Of a stretch of 64,000 bases of DNA, positions 17,498 through 26,750 are shown one piece after another. The notes under the pieces were generated by a model, which saw only the letters and a list, made by a program, of their open reading frames with translations, was not told the DNA's origin and did no database searches. Position 1 is the first letter of the stretch. Every line of letters starts with the position of its first letter. Made by a program: the position numbers and the translations under genes. The stretch comes from Phenylobacterium aquaticum (lineage in GTDB: Bacteria; Pseudomonadota; Alphaproteobacteria; Caulobacterales; Caulobacteraceae): the NCBI RefSeq assembly GCF_022695515.1, contig NZ_JALDPT010000002.1:62001-126000 (forward strand). The letters are read 5' to 3'.

Positions 17498-18728
17498 ACC
17501 CGCAGGGATACCCGCGCCGCTCATGGGGCTGGCCAATCTGCCCTTCGGTCTGTGGGGCGGGCTCACCCTGGTGACCATTCCGCAGCTGCTGGCGGCGCGC
17601 GGCGTGCCGGAGCCCCTGATCGCCTCGATCACCGCCGCGGCGATGATTCCCACCTTCTGCGGCTTCCTGGTCGCGCCGATCCTGGATGTCGGCCTGAGCC
17701 GCCGCACCTATGCGGTGATCTTCGGCCTGCTCACCGCCGCCCTCGCCGTCCTGGCCATCACCCAGATCGCGGCGCCCGTCCGGCTGGCGCCCCTGATGAT
17801 CGCCGGCTTTCTCTCGGCCAATCTCTTCTACAACGCCCTGGGCGGCTGGCTGAGCAATCTGGTGGATCCGGGCGATGAAGGTCGCCTCGCCTCAAGCTTC
17901 ACCATCGGCAACATCGCCGGCTTCGGACTGGGCGCCATCGCCTTCATCAGCCTGCTGCGCAGCCTCCCGCCCCAGGTCGGCGCCCTGGCGGTCGGCGCGA
18001 TTATCGCCCTGCCGCTGCTGCTGATCCTCGCCATGCCGCCGGCGAGTCGCGAGCGGCGGACGGCGCAGGAAAGTTTCGGCGCCCTGTTCCGCGACCTGGC
18101 GGTCCTGGTCCGCCAGCCGCTGGTGCTTCGCACGGCCCTGCTGTTCCTGCTGCCCGCCGCCTCGTTCGCCCTGACCAACACCCTGGGCGGCCTGGGCCAT
18201 GCCTTCCGGGCGTCGGAGTCCTTCGTGGCGATCGTGGCCGGGATCGGCGTGACCGTCGCCGGGATCGCCGGCGCCAGCCTGACCCCGATCCTGTTGCGCA
18301 AGGCCCAGCCCCTGTCGCTCTATCTCGCCATCGGCGGCATGGGGGCCCTGTTCACCCTGGCCCTGATCGTGCTGCCGGCCACGCCGGCGGTCTTCGCCCT
18401 CGCGGTCGTAGGTCAGAATGTCTTCCAGTCGGCCGCCTTCGCAGTGGAAAGCACCATCGTCTTCCGCACCATCGGCGAGGGTAACCCGCTGGCCGCAACC
18501 CAGTTCGGCCTGCTGCAGGCCATGACCTGCGCGCCGATCATCTACATGCAGGCGGTCGATGGCCACGCCTATGGGGCGGGCGGCCTGACCGGCATGTTCC
18601 TGGCCGACGCGGGCCTGTCCCTGGCGGCCTGCGCTCTGCTCCTGCCGCTTGTCCTGAGGTGGCGGCGGCGCGCGCACGACAGATTGGGCGGCGTTCCCGC
18701 GCCCCAGGAACGGGGCGCGACGCCCTGA
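17487..18728 (+). CDS. MFS transporter, AmpG-like
   Basis: A 413-aa membrane protein with about 12 hydrophobic segments and the major-facilitator fold. The N-terminal L-P-F-G-L-W-G-G-L-T-L-V-T-I-P-Q and the mid-protein pattern resemble AmpG/PAT-type permeases, which import anhydro-muropeptides. Start ATG 17487 lies within the end of the OCD-like gene, so they are co-translated. A muropeptide or D-amino-acid peptide is a plausible substrate given the genes around it; the assignment to AmpG is by overall resemblance only. Confidence 0.75.
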   Translation: MGPRPAGIPAPLMGLANLPFGLWGGLTLVTIPQLLAARGVPEPLIASITAAAMIPTFCGFLVAPILDVGLSRRTYAVIFGLLTAALAVLAITQIAAPVRLAPLMIAGFLSANLFYNALGGWLSNLVDPGDEGRLASSFTIGNIAGFGLGAIAFISLLRSLPPQVGALAVGAIIALPLLLILAMPPASRERRTAQESFGALFRDLAVLVRQPLVLRTALLFLLPAASFALTNTLGGLGHAFRASESFVAIVAGIGVTVAGIAGASLTPILLRKAQPLSLYLAIGGMGALFTLALIVLPATPAVFALAVVGQNVFQSAAFAVESTIVFRTIGEGNPLAATQFGLLQAMTCAPIIYMQAVDGHAYGAGGLTGMFLADAGLSLAACALLLPLVLRWRRRAHDRLGGVPAPQERGATP

Positions 18729-18795
18729 CCCGATCACGATCACGATTGGCCGTTATCGCGAGGCGAGAACCGGCCCGACGGTGGCATGGAGACGC

Positions 18796-20486
18796 ATGAG
18801 GTATTCTCGCCGGCTTATCGCCCTGATCGCGACCACCGCGCTCGCGACCGCCCTGCCCGCCCACGCCGCGGACTTCGATGTCCTGATCCTCGGCGGCAGG
18901 GTCTATGACGGCGCTGGGCGCCCCGGGCGGGCGGCGGACATCGGCATTCGCGGCGACCGCATCACCGCCATCGGCCGCCTGCGCGGTCGGACGGCGACGA
19001 CCCGCATCGACGCGACGGGGCTCGCGGTGGCGCCGGGGTTCATCAACATGCTCAGCCAGGCGGGCGACGATCTGCTGGTCGATGGCCGCAGCCAGTCCGA
19101 CATCCGCCAGGGCGTGACGCTGGAGATGATCGGCGAGGGCCTGACGGCCGGGCCGCTGAACCCGGCCATGAAGATGCTGTTCAAGGGGCGCCTGGCGAGG
19201 CTGGGGGTTCGTGACGCGGACTGGTCCACCGAGGCCGAATACCTGGACCTGCTGCAGCGCCGGGGGGTTTCGCCCAACGTCGCGGCCTTCGTCGGAGCCA
19301 CCAACGCCCGGCTCTATGTCGTCGGCGCGGACAATCGGAAGGCGACGCCCGACGAGCTCGCCAAGATGCAGGATCTGGTCCGCCAGGCGATGGCCGACGG
19401 CGCGTTCGGGGTGAGCTCCGCCCTGGGCTATGCCCCGGCCGCCTTCGCGGACAAGGCCGAGCTGACGGCCCTGGCGGCGGCCTCGGCGCCCTGGAACGGC
19501 CTCTACATCTCGCACCTGCGCGACGAGGGCGAGCACCTGACGGACTCCGTGGACGAGCTGATCGCCATCGCCCGGGACGCCAAGGTCAAGGGCGAGATCT
19601 ATCACTTCAAGGTCGCCGGCCTCTCAGGTCTTCCCAAGCTCAATCAGGCGATCGCCGCCCTCGAGCGGCCCGCAAGGCCGGCGTCCGGGTGGGCGCGGAC
19701 ATGTATCCCTATACGGCCTCGGCCACGGGACTGGACGTCGCCATGCCGCTCTGGGTTCAAGCCGGCGGTCAGCAGGCCTGGTTCGACCGGTTGCGTGATC
19801 CGGCGATCCGGGCGCGGGTCGTTGAGGAGATGCGCCACCCGCCCGCCGGGACCAGCAGCCGGCTGGCTGCGGTCGGATCGCCCGACAACATCCTCATCCT
19901 GGCCGTGAAGACCGACGCCCTGAAGCCGATTGTCGGCAAGACCCTGGGCCAGATCGCGCGCGAGCGGGGCACGTCGCCGGAAGACACCATCATCGACCTC
20001 GTCCTGCAGGACGCCAGCCGGCTCCAGGTCGCCTATTTCATGATCCCGGAGGCCGGCGTGCGCCGCGCGCTCACCCTGCCCTGGGTCAGCTTCGGCTCGG
20101 ACGGCGGATCCGTGACCGTGGACGGCCCGACGGGACCGGCGGCCCATCCCCGCGAATTCGGAACCTTCGCCAGGGTCCTGGGTCATTATGTCCGCGACGA
20201 AAAGGTCCTGCCCCTGGCCGAGGCGGTGCGCCGGATGAGCGGGCTGCCGGCGGCCAATCTCGGCCTGACGGACCGGGGCCTGCTCAAGGTCGGCTATTTC
20301 GCCGATGTCGTGGTGTTCGATCCCCGCACCGTGGCCGACACGGCCACCTATGAAAGTCCGCGCCAATATGCGGTGGGGGTGCGCGACGTCTTCGTGAACG
20401 GGGTGCAGGTCCTGGCGGACGGCCAGCACACGGGCGCGACGCCCGGCCGCGTGGTGAAGAACACCGCCCGCAAGGCCGCGCCCTGA
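18796..20486 (+). pseudogene. N-acyl-D-amino-acid deacylase family amidohydrolase (second copy), frameshifted
   Basis: About 563 aa when repaired, with a signal peptide (L-I-A-L-I-A-T-T-A-L-A-T-A). ATG 18796 has GGAG 5 nt upstream. At about 19664 the sequence GAGCGGCCC lacks one G compared with the expected GAGGCGGCCC; restoring it joins A-I-A-A-L-E to A-A-R-K-A-G-V-R-V-G-A-D-M-Y. Downstream F-G-S-D-G-G-S and A-H-P-R-E-F-G-T-F-A match the deacylase catalytic region. Notably the HxH metal motif of the first copy is replaced by F-I-N-M-L-S, a known variant subfamily of uncertain specificity. Probable role: hydrolysis of acylated or D-amino-acid peptides in the periplasm. Confidence 0.8.
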
Positions 20487-20495
20487 GGCCGGCCC

Positions 20496-22223
20496 CTAGC
20501 GCCCCGCCCCCGCGGTCCGGACCAGTCTCATCCCGGAAAGGCCGCCGCCCACGATGCGGAGGCCGATCACCCGGTGGGCCCTGTCGCGCTCGACCTGCAA
20601 CACGCCCAGCCCGATCACGTCGGTGTCGAAGCGGTCACGCATCACCGGATAGAGGTGGGCCTCGTTGTTCGACCACAGGGACCGCGCGACGAGCCGGCCG
20701 TCCTTGACCGTGAAGGTGTAGGTCGCATCCACCTCGCGCGAATAGTAGTCACCTTCCAGTTCCGTGAGCGCCTGCGGGGGCGCGGCATAGACCGGGGCCC
20801 GCCGAAACAGCCCGCCGAGGGATTGCCCCCCAACATCGGTCAGGGCCTCGAAGCCGATCACCGCGCCCTTGGGGTCGCGCACGAACCGGAACCAGCGCAT
20901 CCCGTCGCCCTGTCCGCGCGTGAACAAGTCGCGCTCCCGCAGGGTGACCGGCGTCTTCGGCTGGGTGGACGAGGCCCAATAGAGCTTGCCATCGGCGGCC
21001 ACGAGATCGACCGACCAGATCCCCTCCGGCACATAGCGACCCGCCAGGCCTTTCAGGACCTCGGCGTCAGGCGTGATCGGGGCGGCGTCTTCCTTGTGCT
21101 TGGCCGCCGCATCGGCCGGGTCGGCCGGCGGCTTGCCCAGATAGGCGTCGATGATCCGCTCGGCCGGGGTGCCGACATCAATCGGCATGTTGCTGGTCAC
21201 GGCCAGACCGAAATGCTCCTTCGGCAGCCACACGATCAGGGCCCGATATCCGGCGATCGCGCCCGTGTGGCTGATCGCGTCGCGCCCCGCATAGCGTTGT
21301 CGCCAAAGGCCATAGCCGTAATTGACCGGCGCGCCGGTGCTCAGCTTCGCCGGCGCGGTGATCTTGGCCACCAGGCTCTCATCGCCCTGCGGCGGACGGT
21401 CCAGATAGCCGATCCATTTCAGCAGATCTTCCGAGGTGGTCTCGAGCCCGGTCGAGCCCAGATACTCGACATTGTAGATCCACCTGCGCCACCCCGCGCC
21501 GATCGTCGGCGCATAGGGACTGGCCGCGCCGGGAACGACCGCCGTGACGTCATCGCGGAAATAGGTGTGGGTCATCCCGAGGGGGCGGAAGATCCGCGCC
21601 TCGGTGAAGGCGCGCAGGGACTGGCCGCTGACGCGGCGCACGATCTCGGCGAGCAGGATATAGTCGGTGTTGCTGTAGGAGAACTCCGCGCCGGGAACAT
21701 AGCGCAGGCTGGTCTGGCGCGCGATGAGGCGCACCATCTGGGCCTGGGTCAGTCGCGCCGAGCTGTCGCGCTGGGCCAGGTCCAGCAGGATGTTGGTGTC
21801 GCGCAGTCCGCCGGTGTGGTGGATCAGGTCGGCCACGGTGAGCGGGTGGCCATAGTCCGGCAGTTCCGGCAGGTAGCGGTGGATGTCCGCCCCCGCATCC
21901 ACCTTGCCGTCACGTTCCAGCAAGGCGATCGCATAGGCCGTGAACTCCTTCGACACGCTGGCCACGTCGAACACGGTCTGGGCCGTCGCCGGCTGGCCGT
22001 ATTCGAGGTTCGCCATGCCCAGGGCGCGGGAATAGATCATGGCCCCGTCGCGATAGACGCTGACGGAAACGGCCGGCGCGTCCTTGCGATCATAGGTCGC
22101 CAGTATGGCGTCCACCGCCTTGGCCGTCGGATCTTCCGCGGCCGCGGCCTGGGCCGCGCCGAGGGCCGCCCATAGGGCGACCCCCAACCAGACCCGGCCC
22201 CGCCCGGAGTTCGCGCGCGTCAC
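20496..22223 (-). CDS. Secreted beta-lactamase-family serine hydrolase coupled to a TonB receptor
   Basis: A 575-aa S12-type hydrolase: S-V-S-K at about residues 89-92, Y-S-N in F-S-Y-S-N-T-D-Y, and H-T-G in I-S-H-T-G-A-I-A-G, all three canonical. A signal peptide (W-L-G-V-A-L-W-A-A-L-G-A-A-Q-A) directs it to the periplasm; the C-terminal approximately 180 aa are a beta-rich tail. GTG 22223 overlaps the stop of the TonB receptor as GTGA, so translation is coupled to the receptor. This pairing suggests it processes the imported ligand, for instance a peptide or ester. Confidence 0.88.
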   Translation of the reverse strand: MTRANSGRGRVWLGVALWAALGAAQAAAAEDPTAKAVDAILATYDRKDAPAVSVSVYRDGAMIYSRALGMANLEYGQPATAQTVFDVASVSKEFTAYAIALLERDGKVDAGADIHRYLPELPDYGHPLTVADLIHHTGGLRDTNILLDLAQRDSSARLTQAQMVRLIARQTSLRYVPGAEFSYSNTDYILLAEIVRRVSGQSLRAFTEARIFRPLGMTHTYFRDDVTAVVPGAASPYAPTIGAGWRRWIYNVEYLGSTGLETTSEDLLKWIGYLDRPPQGDESLVAKITAPAKLSTGAPVNYGYGLWRQRYAGRDAISHTGAIAGYRALIVWLPKEHFGLAVTSNMPIDVGTPAERIIDAYLGKPPADPADAAAKHKEDAAPITPDAEVLKGLAGRYVPEGIWSVDLVAADGKLYWASSTQPKTPVTLRERDLFTRGQGDGMRWFRFVRDPKGAVIGFEALTDVGGQSLGGLFRRAPVYAAPPQALTELEGDYYSREVDATYTFTVKDGRLVARSLWSNNEAHLYPVMRDRFDTDVIGLGVLQVERDRAHRVIGLRIVGGGLSGMRLVRTAGAGR

Positions 22224-24307
22224 CACCGGTACCGCAGGGTGGCCATCACATTGCGCCGATAGCCGAAGAAGACGCTCTGGGCGTAGAAGCCGGGCGTGAA
22301 GTACTTCTTGTCGAACAGGTTGTTGACGTTCAGCGCTACGTCCCATTTCGCGATCTTATACTCAAGAAGGCCGTCAACCAACGTATAGCCCGAGGTCTTG
22401 ACCGAGTTGTCCGAGTTGAAGCTGCCCGCCACGTTTCGCGCGCCGCCGCCGACATTGAGCGTTCCAGGCCCAACCGGGAATTCCCGGTTCAGGAACAGGG
22501 ACACGGTGTTGGCCGGCACGGCGAGCTGCTTCAGGCCGAGCTGGGTCACGCCCGCCGCGTTGGGGTTCGCCTTGGTCACCTTGGCGTCGGTATAGGCATA
22601 GGCCAGGTTCACATTGGTCCCCAGGACCGTGGCGTCGCCCTGGAGCTCCAGCCCCTTCGATTCGACCTCGCCCTGCTGGACGAAGAAGCCCGCATGGGCC
22701 GGGTCGGGCGTGTTGATGTTCTGCTGGACGATGTCATAGACCGACATGCTGACCAGGACGCCAGGTTTGGGCGCATACTTGACCCCCGCCTCATATTGGC
22801 GGCCCTGGGTCGGCTTGAACGGCGTGCCCGCGAAGGTCGATCCGGCCAGGGGCTGGAACGAGGTCGAATAGCTGGCATAGGGCGCCAGGCCGTTGTCGAA
22901 CTCATAGATCGCCCCGAGGCGGCCGGTCACCTTGGCCACCTTGAGCGGCGCGCTCGCATTGTTCAGCCGGTTGAGGGTCTGGGTCTCGACCCAGTCCTGC
23001 CGCAGCCCCCCGGTCACCGAGAGCCCCCGCCACTTCAGCTGGTCCTGCATATAGACCCCGGTCTGTTCCAGCCCCTGATAGAGGTTGCTGGCCAGGGTCG
23101 CCGCCCAGGTGATCTTCTGGCCATAGACGGGGGCGAAGACGTCGAGCGTCCCGATCGAGCCGTTGCGCTGAACATTGCCGCGGCGCCACCAGCTATAGTC
23201 CACGCCCGCCAGCAGGGTGGTTTCGGCGTCGCCGATTTCGGTCTTCCAGGCCATGTGCGCGTCGGTCAGCCAGCTTTGCGACTTGGCCTTCCGATCCAGC
23301 GCCAGTCGGTTCACCGAGCGGTTGGCCACCAGGGCGGCGCTCGAGGCGACGTTCACCCCCAGATAGCTGAGGTCGGATTCGGTGTAGCGCAGGGTCTGGC
23401 CGAAGGTCAGCCCATGGCTCAGGTCCTGCTTGAGCTCGTAGCCGATGTTGTGGGTCTCGACCCGATAGCGATTGGCGGCCGGGTCGCCCAGGAACCGGCT
23501 CGAGGAGATCTGGCCGTTCGGGTTGGCGTAGATCGTGCCGGAGGTGGGGAAGCTCTGGTCCGAGCCGCTGCCGCGCGAGATCTGATACTGCGCCAGGAGG
23601 GTCAGATCCGTGGAGTCGGTCGGCCGCCAGGTGAAGGCCGGGGCCAGGTATTCGCGGTCGTCATCGACGTGGTCGAACTGGGTGCCGGAATCCCGGTAGA
23701 GGCCCGTCAGGCGATAGAGATACTTGCCGTCGCCGTCGATCGGCCCTCCGACATCGGCCGCCACCTGGCGACGATCGAACGACCCGAGCTGGGCCTGGAG
23801 CTCGCCGGTGAAGTCCGAGGTCGGACGCTTCGTGAAGACGTTGACGAGACCGCCCGGGGCGGCCTGGCCGTAGAGCACCGAGGCCGGACCCTTGAGCAGC
23901 TCGACCCGCTCGACGCCGAAGGTCTCGATATCGCCGTCGAGCCCGTTGAACTGGGCGCGGAGGCCGTCGCGGAAGACGCTGCCGGCGGTGTTGTTCACGC
24001 GGAAGCCCCGCATGAAGAACTCCTGCATGCCTTGCTGCCCGGGATAGTCACGGAACCGGATGCCGGCGCTGTAGCTGAGCGCCTGGTTCAGGTCCTGCAC
24101 CCCGCGCAGGTCCATCTCGGCGCGGGTGACGACCGAGACCGTCTGCGGCACCTCGGTGATGGGGGTCGGGGTCCTGTTGCCCGTGACCACGACCTCCTCA
24201 AGCTTCACCGCCTCCTGGGTCTGAGCTTGGGCCGCGGTCCAGCCGAGGATCGCCGGCGCCAAGGCGGCGCCCGCCAAAAGGATTTGTCGCATCGAAGTTT
24301 GTCGCAT
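22220..24307 (-). CDS. TonB-dependent siderophore-type outer-membrane receptor
   Basis: About 695 aa. Signal peptide (L-L-A-G-A-A-L-A-P-A-I-L-G), TonB-box-like E-E-V-V-V-T-G, plug domain with V-P-Q-T-V-S-V-V-T, R-V-E-L-L-K-G-P-A-S-V-L-Y-G and P-G-G-L-V-N-V-F-T-K-R-P, then a 22-strand-type barrel ending in the aromatic residue Trp (R-Y-R-W). These plug signatures are those of the ferric-siderophore receptor family (FhuA/FpvA type). ATG 24307 is chosen because AAGGGGG lies 8 nt upstream. Ligand unknown. It is followed immediately by a serine hydrolase and divergent from another. Confidence 0.9.
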   Translation of the reverse strand: MRQTSMRQILLAGAALAPAILGWTAAQAQTQEAVKLEEVVVTGNRTPTPITEVPQTVSVVTRAEMDLRGVQDLNQALSYSAGIRFRDYPGQQGMQEFFMRGFRVNNTAGSVFRDGLRAQFNGLDGDIETFGVERVELLKGPASVLYGQAAPGGLVNVFTKRPTSDFTGELQAQLGSFDRRQVAADVGGPIDGDGKYLYRLTGLYRDSGTQFDHVDDDREYLAPAFTWRPTDSTDLTLLAQYQISRGSGSDQSFPTSGTIYANPNGQISSSRFLGDPAANRYRVETHNIGYELKQDLSHGLTFGQTLRYTESDLSYLGVNVASSAALVANRSVNRLALDRKAKSQSWLTDAHMAWKTEIGDAETTLLAGVDYSWWRRGNVQRNGSIGTLDVFAPVYGQKITWAATLASNLYQGLEQTGVYMQDQLKWRGLSVTGGLRQDWVETQTLNRLNNASAPLKVAKVTGRLGAIYEFDNGLAPYASYSTSFQPLAGSTFAGTPFKPTQGRQYEAGVKYAPKPGVLVSMSVYDIVQQNINTPDPAHAGFFVQQGEVESKGLELQGDATVLGTNVNLAYAYTDAKVTKANPNAAGVTQLGLKQLAVPANTVSLFLNREFPVGPGTLNVGGGARNVAGSFNSDNSVKTSGYTLVDGLLEYKIAKWDVALNVNNLFDKKYFTPGFYAQSVFFGYRRNVMATLRYRW

Positions 24308-24531
24308 GGTCATCACCCCCTTGTCGGTCCCCGGGGACGCCCGGCATTCATCCCGACGCGGAGGACATTACGCCAAGGCTTGAAACGTCACCGACCTGTC
24401 GCGGGTCAAGATTCTTGGTGACCGGGCCAAAGCAGGCGCCCACCGGCTAACCATTCTGGCCCGATCTCGACCACGCCTTGCGGCGGGACGCTTTAAGAAG
24501 GACGGGCGCAACAGATCGGAAAGGGCATGGG

Positions 24532-26175
24532 GTGGGACGACGACTGGCGACATCGGCGCTTGTATTGAGCCTGGCGGCAGGGCCGGCCCTGGCTGCGCCC
24601 CGCGACGGGATGAAGGCGGTCTTCTCCGATATCGGCGCGCGCGAGCCCGGCTGCGCCGTCGCCACGGTGCGCCACGGGCGGATCGATTTCTCCGGCGGCT
24701 ACGGCCTGGCGGACCTCAAGCAGGGCAAGCCGATTGACGCGGACACCGTCTTCGACGCGGCCTCGCTGTCGAAGCAGTTCACCGCCTTCGCCGCCCTGTG
24801 GCTCGAGAAGAAGGGCCAGATCTCCCGCAAGGATTCGGTCCGCAAATATGTGCCGGAGTTGGGCCCCTACGCCCAGAAGGTCACGATCGGCGACCTGATC
24901 CACCACACCAGCGGATTGAGGGACGCGATGTCCATCGCCCTCATCTCGGAGCGGCAGGGCGGCCATGGACTGAATCTCACGGACGACGAGATGATCGCCC
25001 TCCTGGCCCGCCAGCAGGGCGGCGAGACGCCGCCCGGGTCGGAGCAGATGTACAGCAACTCCGGTTACCGGCTGCTGGCCATTGCGATCCAGCGGGCGAG
25101 CGGCCGTTCCCTGCAATCGATCCTGTCGGAAGCCGTGTTCGAACCGCTCGGCATGACCTCGACGGCGATCGGCGAGCCGCCCGCGTCCGCGCGGGATCGG
25201 GCCGCCATCAGCTATCGCAAGACCAAGACCGGGTTCGACCCCATCGCCTTCACCACCCCGCTGTGGATCGGCGCGGGCGGGGTCAGGACCACCGCCCACG
25301 ACTTCGCCCTCTGGATGGAGAACTTCTGGACCGGCCGGGCGGGCGGCAAAGACCTGATGGCGGAAATGGCGACCGTCCCGGCCCTGTCGAACGGCGAGCC
25401 GAGCGACTACGCCGCCGGCCTCACCGCGGCCGACTATCGCGGCCTGGCCCGACTGGAGCACGGCGGTTCCGTGGATGGGTTCCGGCACAAGATGGCGGTC
25501 TATCCGGCGCAGCGTTTCGCCGCCGTGGTGCTTTGCAATCGCGCGGACGCGGCGACCACGCCCAGGATCGACGCCGTCTCGGACGTCTATCTCGGCGCCG
25601 CGGCCCGGACGCCGAAGGCGCTGACCACCGAGATCCAGGAGCTGCGCGCGCCGGACAATGTGGCGGTCGCCCAGGCGCCCACCGGCTTCTATCGCGACCG
25701 GCGCTATGGCGAATACCTCCGGATCCTGCCCGGCGGGGTACTCAGCTACCGGGGCGAGACACGCAAGCTCCAGGAGGCGGCGCCCGGCGTCTATCGCGCG
25801 GACGAGCTCGCGGCCTTCCCCGGATTCCAGATCTATATCGGCTTCAAGGCGGACAGCCTGAACATGGCCTATGGGGGCGAGCTCGACCGTTTCGACCACG
25901 TTCCCGACTGGGCGCCGGGGGATCTGTCCCGCTTCGTCGGGACCTATTGGAGCAATGAGGCCCAGGCTCATCTCAAGATCGAACTGCGCGACGGCGTCCT
26001 GGTGAGCCAGATCGCCGGCCGCTCCGTTCCGCTGTCGCCCGGGCGGCCCGGAGAATTCATCTATGGTCGCGGCGCTGTGGACGTCCCCGCCGAGGGACCG
26101 GCCGACCAGGTGACGCTCCAGGTCTTCGGGCTGCGCGGCATTCGCTTCGACCGTTCCGCGGCGGGGGCCCAATGA
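24532..26175 (+). CDS. Secreted beta-lactamase-family serine hydrolase (third copy)
   Basis: A 547-aa S12-like protein. S-L-S-K at residues 78-81, Y-S-N in M-Y-S-N-S-G-Y, and H-G-G in L-E-H-G-G-S-V (a KTG/HTG-box variant). Signal peptide S-A-L-V-L-S-L-A-A-G-P-A-L-A. Start GTG 24532 has GGAAAGGG a few nucleotides upstream. It is divergent from the TonB receptor across 224 bp in which I see no clear operator, and its stop overlaps the PaiB-like gene as ATGA. Probably a periplasmic peptidase or esterase acting with the receptor system. Confidence 0.87.
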   Translation: MGRRLATSALVLSLAAGPALAAPRDGMKAVFSDIGAREPGCAVATVRHGRIDFSGGYGLADLKQGKPIDADTVFDAASLSKQFTAFAALWLEKKGQISRKDSVRKYVPELGPYAQKVTIGDLIHHTSGLRDAMSIALISERQGGHGLNLTDDEMIALLARQQGGETPPGSEQMYSNSGYRLLAIAIQRASGRSLQSILSEAVFEPLGMTSTAIGEPPASARDRAAISYRKTKTGFDPIAFTTPLWIGAGGVRTTAHDFALWMENFWTGRAGGKDLMAEMATVPALSNGEPSDYAAGLTAADYRGLARLEHGGSVDGFRHKMAVYPAQRFAAVVLCNRADAATTPRIDAVSDVYLGAAARTPKALTTEIQELRAPDNVAVAQAPTGFYRDRRYGEYLRILPGGVLSYRGETRKLQEAAPGVYRADELAAFPGFQIYIGFKADSLNMAYGGELDRFDHVPDWAPGDLSRFVGTYWSNEAQAHLKIELRDGVLVSQIAGRSVPLSPGRPGEFIYGRGAVDVPAEGPADQVTLQVFGLRGIRFDRSAAGAQ

Positions 26176-26750
26176 GCCTCGGTCCGCTGAACCTGCTGGC
26201 CGACTATCCCCTGGTCTGGCTCGTGTCGCCCGGGGCCGCCCCGCAGGCGACCCTGACCCCCGTCGTCGCCGAGAGCACGCCGTCGGGATACGTCCTGCGG
26301 GGGCACCTGCCGCGCCGCCATCCCCATGTGGAGATCCTGGCGCGCCAGCCCGAGGCGACGATCCTGGCGCTTGGCCCCAACGCCTATGTCTCGCCGTCCT
26401 GGCTGGAGGACCTCACCCAGGCGCCGACCTGGAACTATGCCGCCTTGAAGATCGACGCCACCGTGCGCCTGCTGACGGACGCCGCGGAGACAGAGGCCGT
26501 GCTGCGGGATCAGATCCGTCGGTACGAGGCGTCCGGCCTCCAGCCCTGGTCGGAAGCGGCGATGGGGCCGCGCTTCCAAAGCCTGGCGCAGGCTGTGATC
26601 GCCTTCGAGGCCCACCCCACGACCACGGACGCCCGCATGAAACTGGGCCAGAGCGATCGCGACGACGTCTTCCGCCAAAGCCTGACGGCCTTGGAGGGCC
26701 ACCCCATCCACACCTGGATGGTCGACCACAATCCCGGACGGCGCCCATGA
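26172..26750 (+). CDS. PaiB-family FMN-binding split-barrel protein
   Basis: A 192-aa protein. G-H-L-P-R-R-H-P-H, G-P-N-A-Y-V-S-P-S-W, P-T-W-N-Y-A-A-L and R-M-K-L-G-Q-S-D-R-D-D match the PaiB/FMN-binding negative regulator family (PF04299). Members bind flavin or haem; Bacillus PaiB affects sporulation and protease genes, but most are uncharacterised. Overlaps by 4 bp with both neighbours (ATGA at each junction), placing it in one operon with the serine hydrolase and the propeller protein. Confidence 0.82.
   Translation: MSLGPLNLLADYPLVWLVSPGAAPQATLTPVVAESTPSGYVLRGHLPRRHPHVEILARQPEATILALGPNAYVSPSWLEDLTQAPTWNYAALKIDATVRLLTDAAETEAVLRDQIRRYEASGLQPWSEAAMGPRFQSLAQAVIAFEAHPTTTDARMKLGQSDRDDVFRQSLTALEGHPIHTWMVDHNPGRRP

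Noticed and set aside
4146..26175. The three S12 proteins as true class C beta-lactamases
   Set aside because: The signatures are shared by peptidases and esterases; two lack a standard third or second motif, and the context is catabolic.
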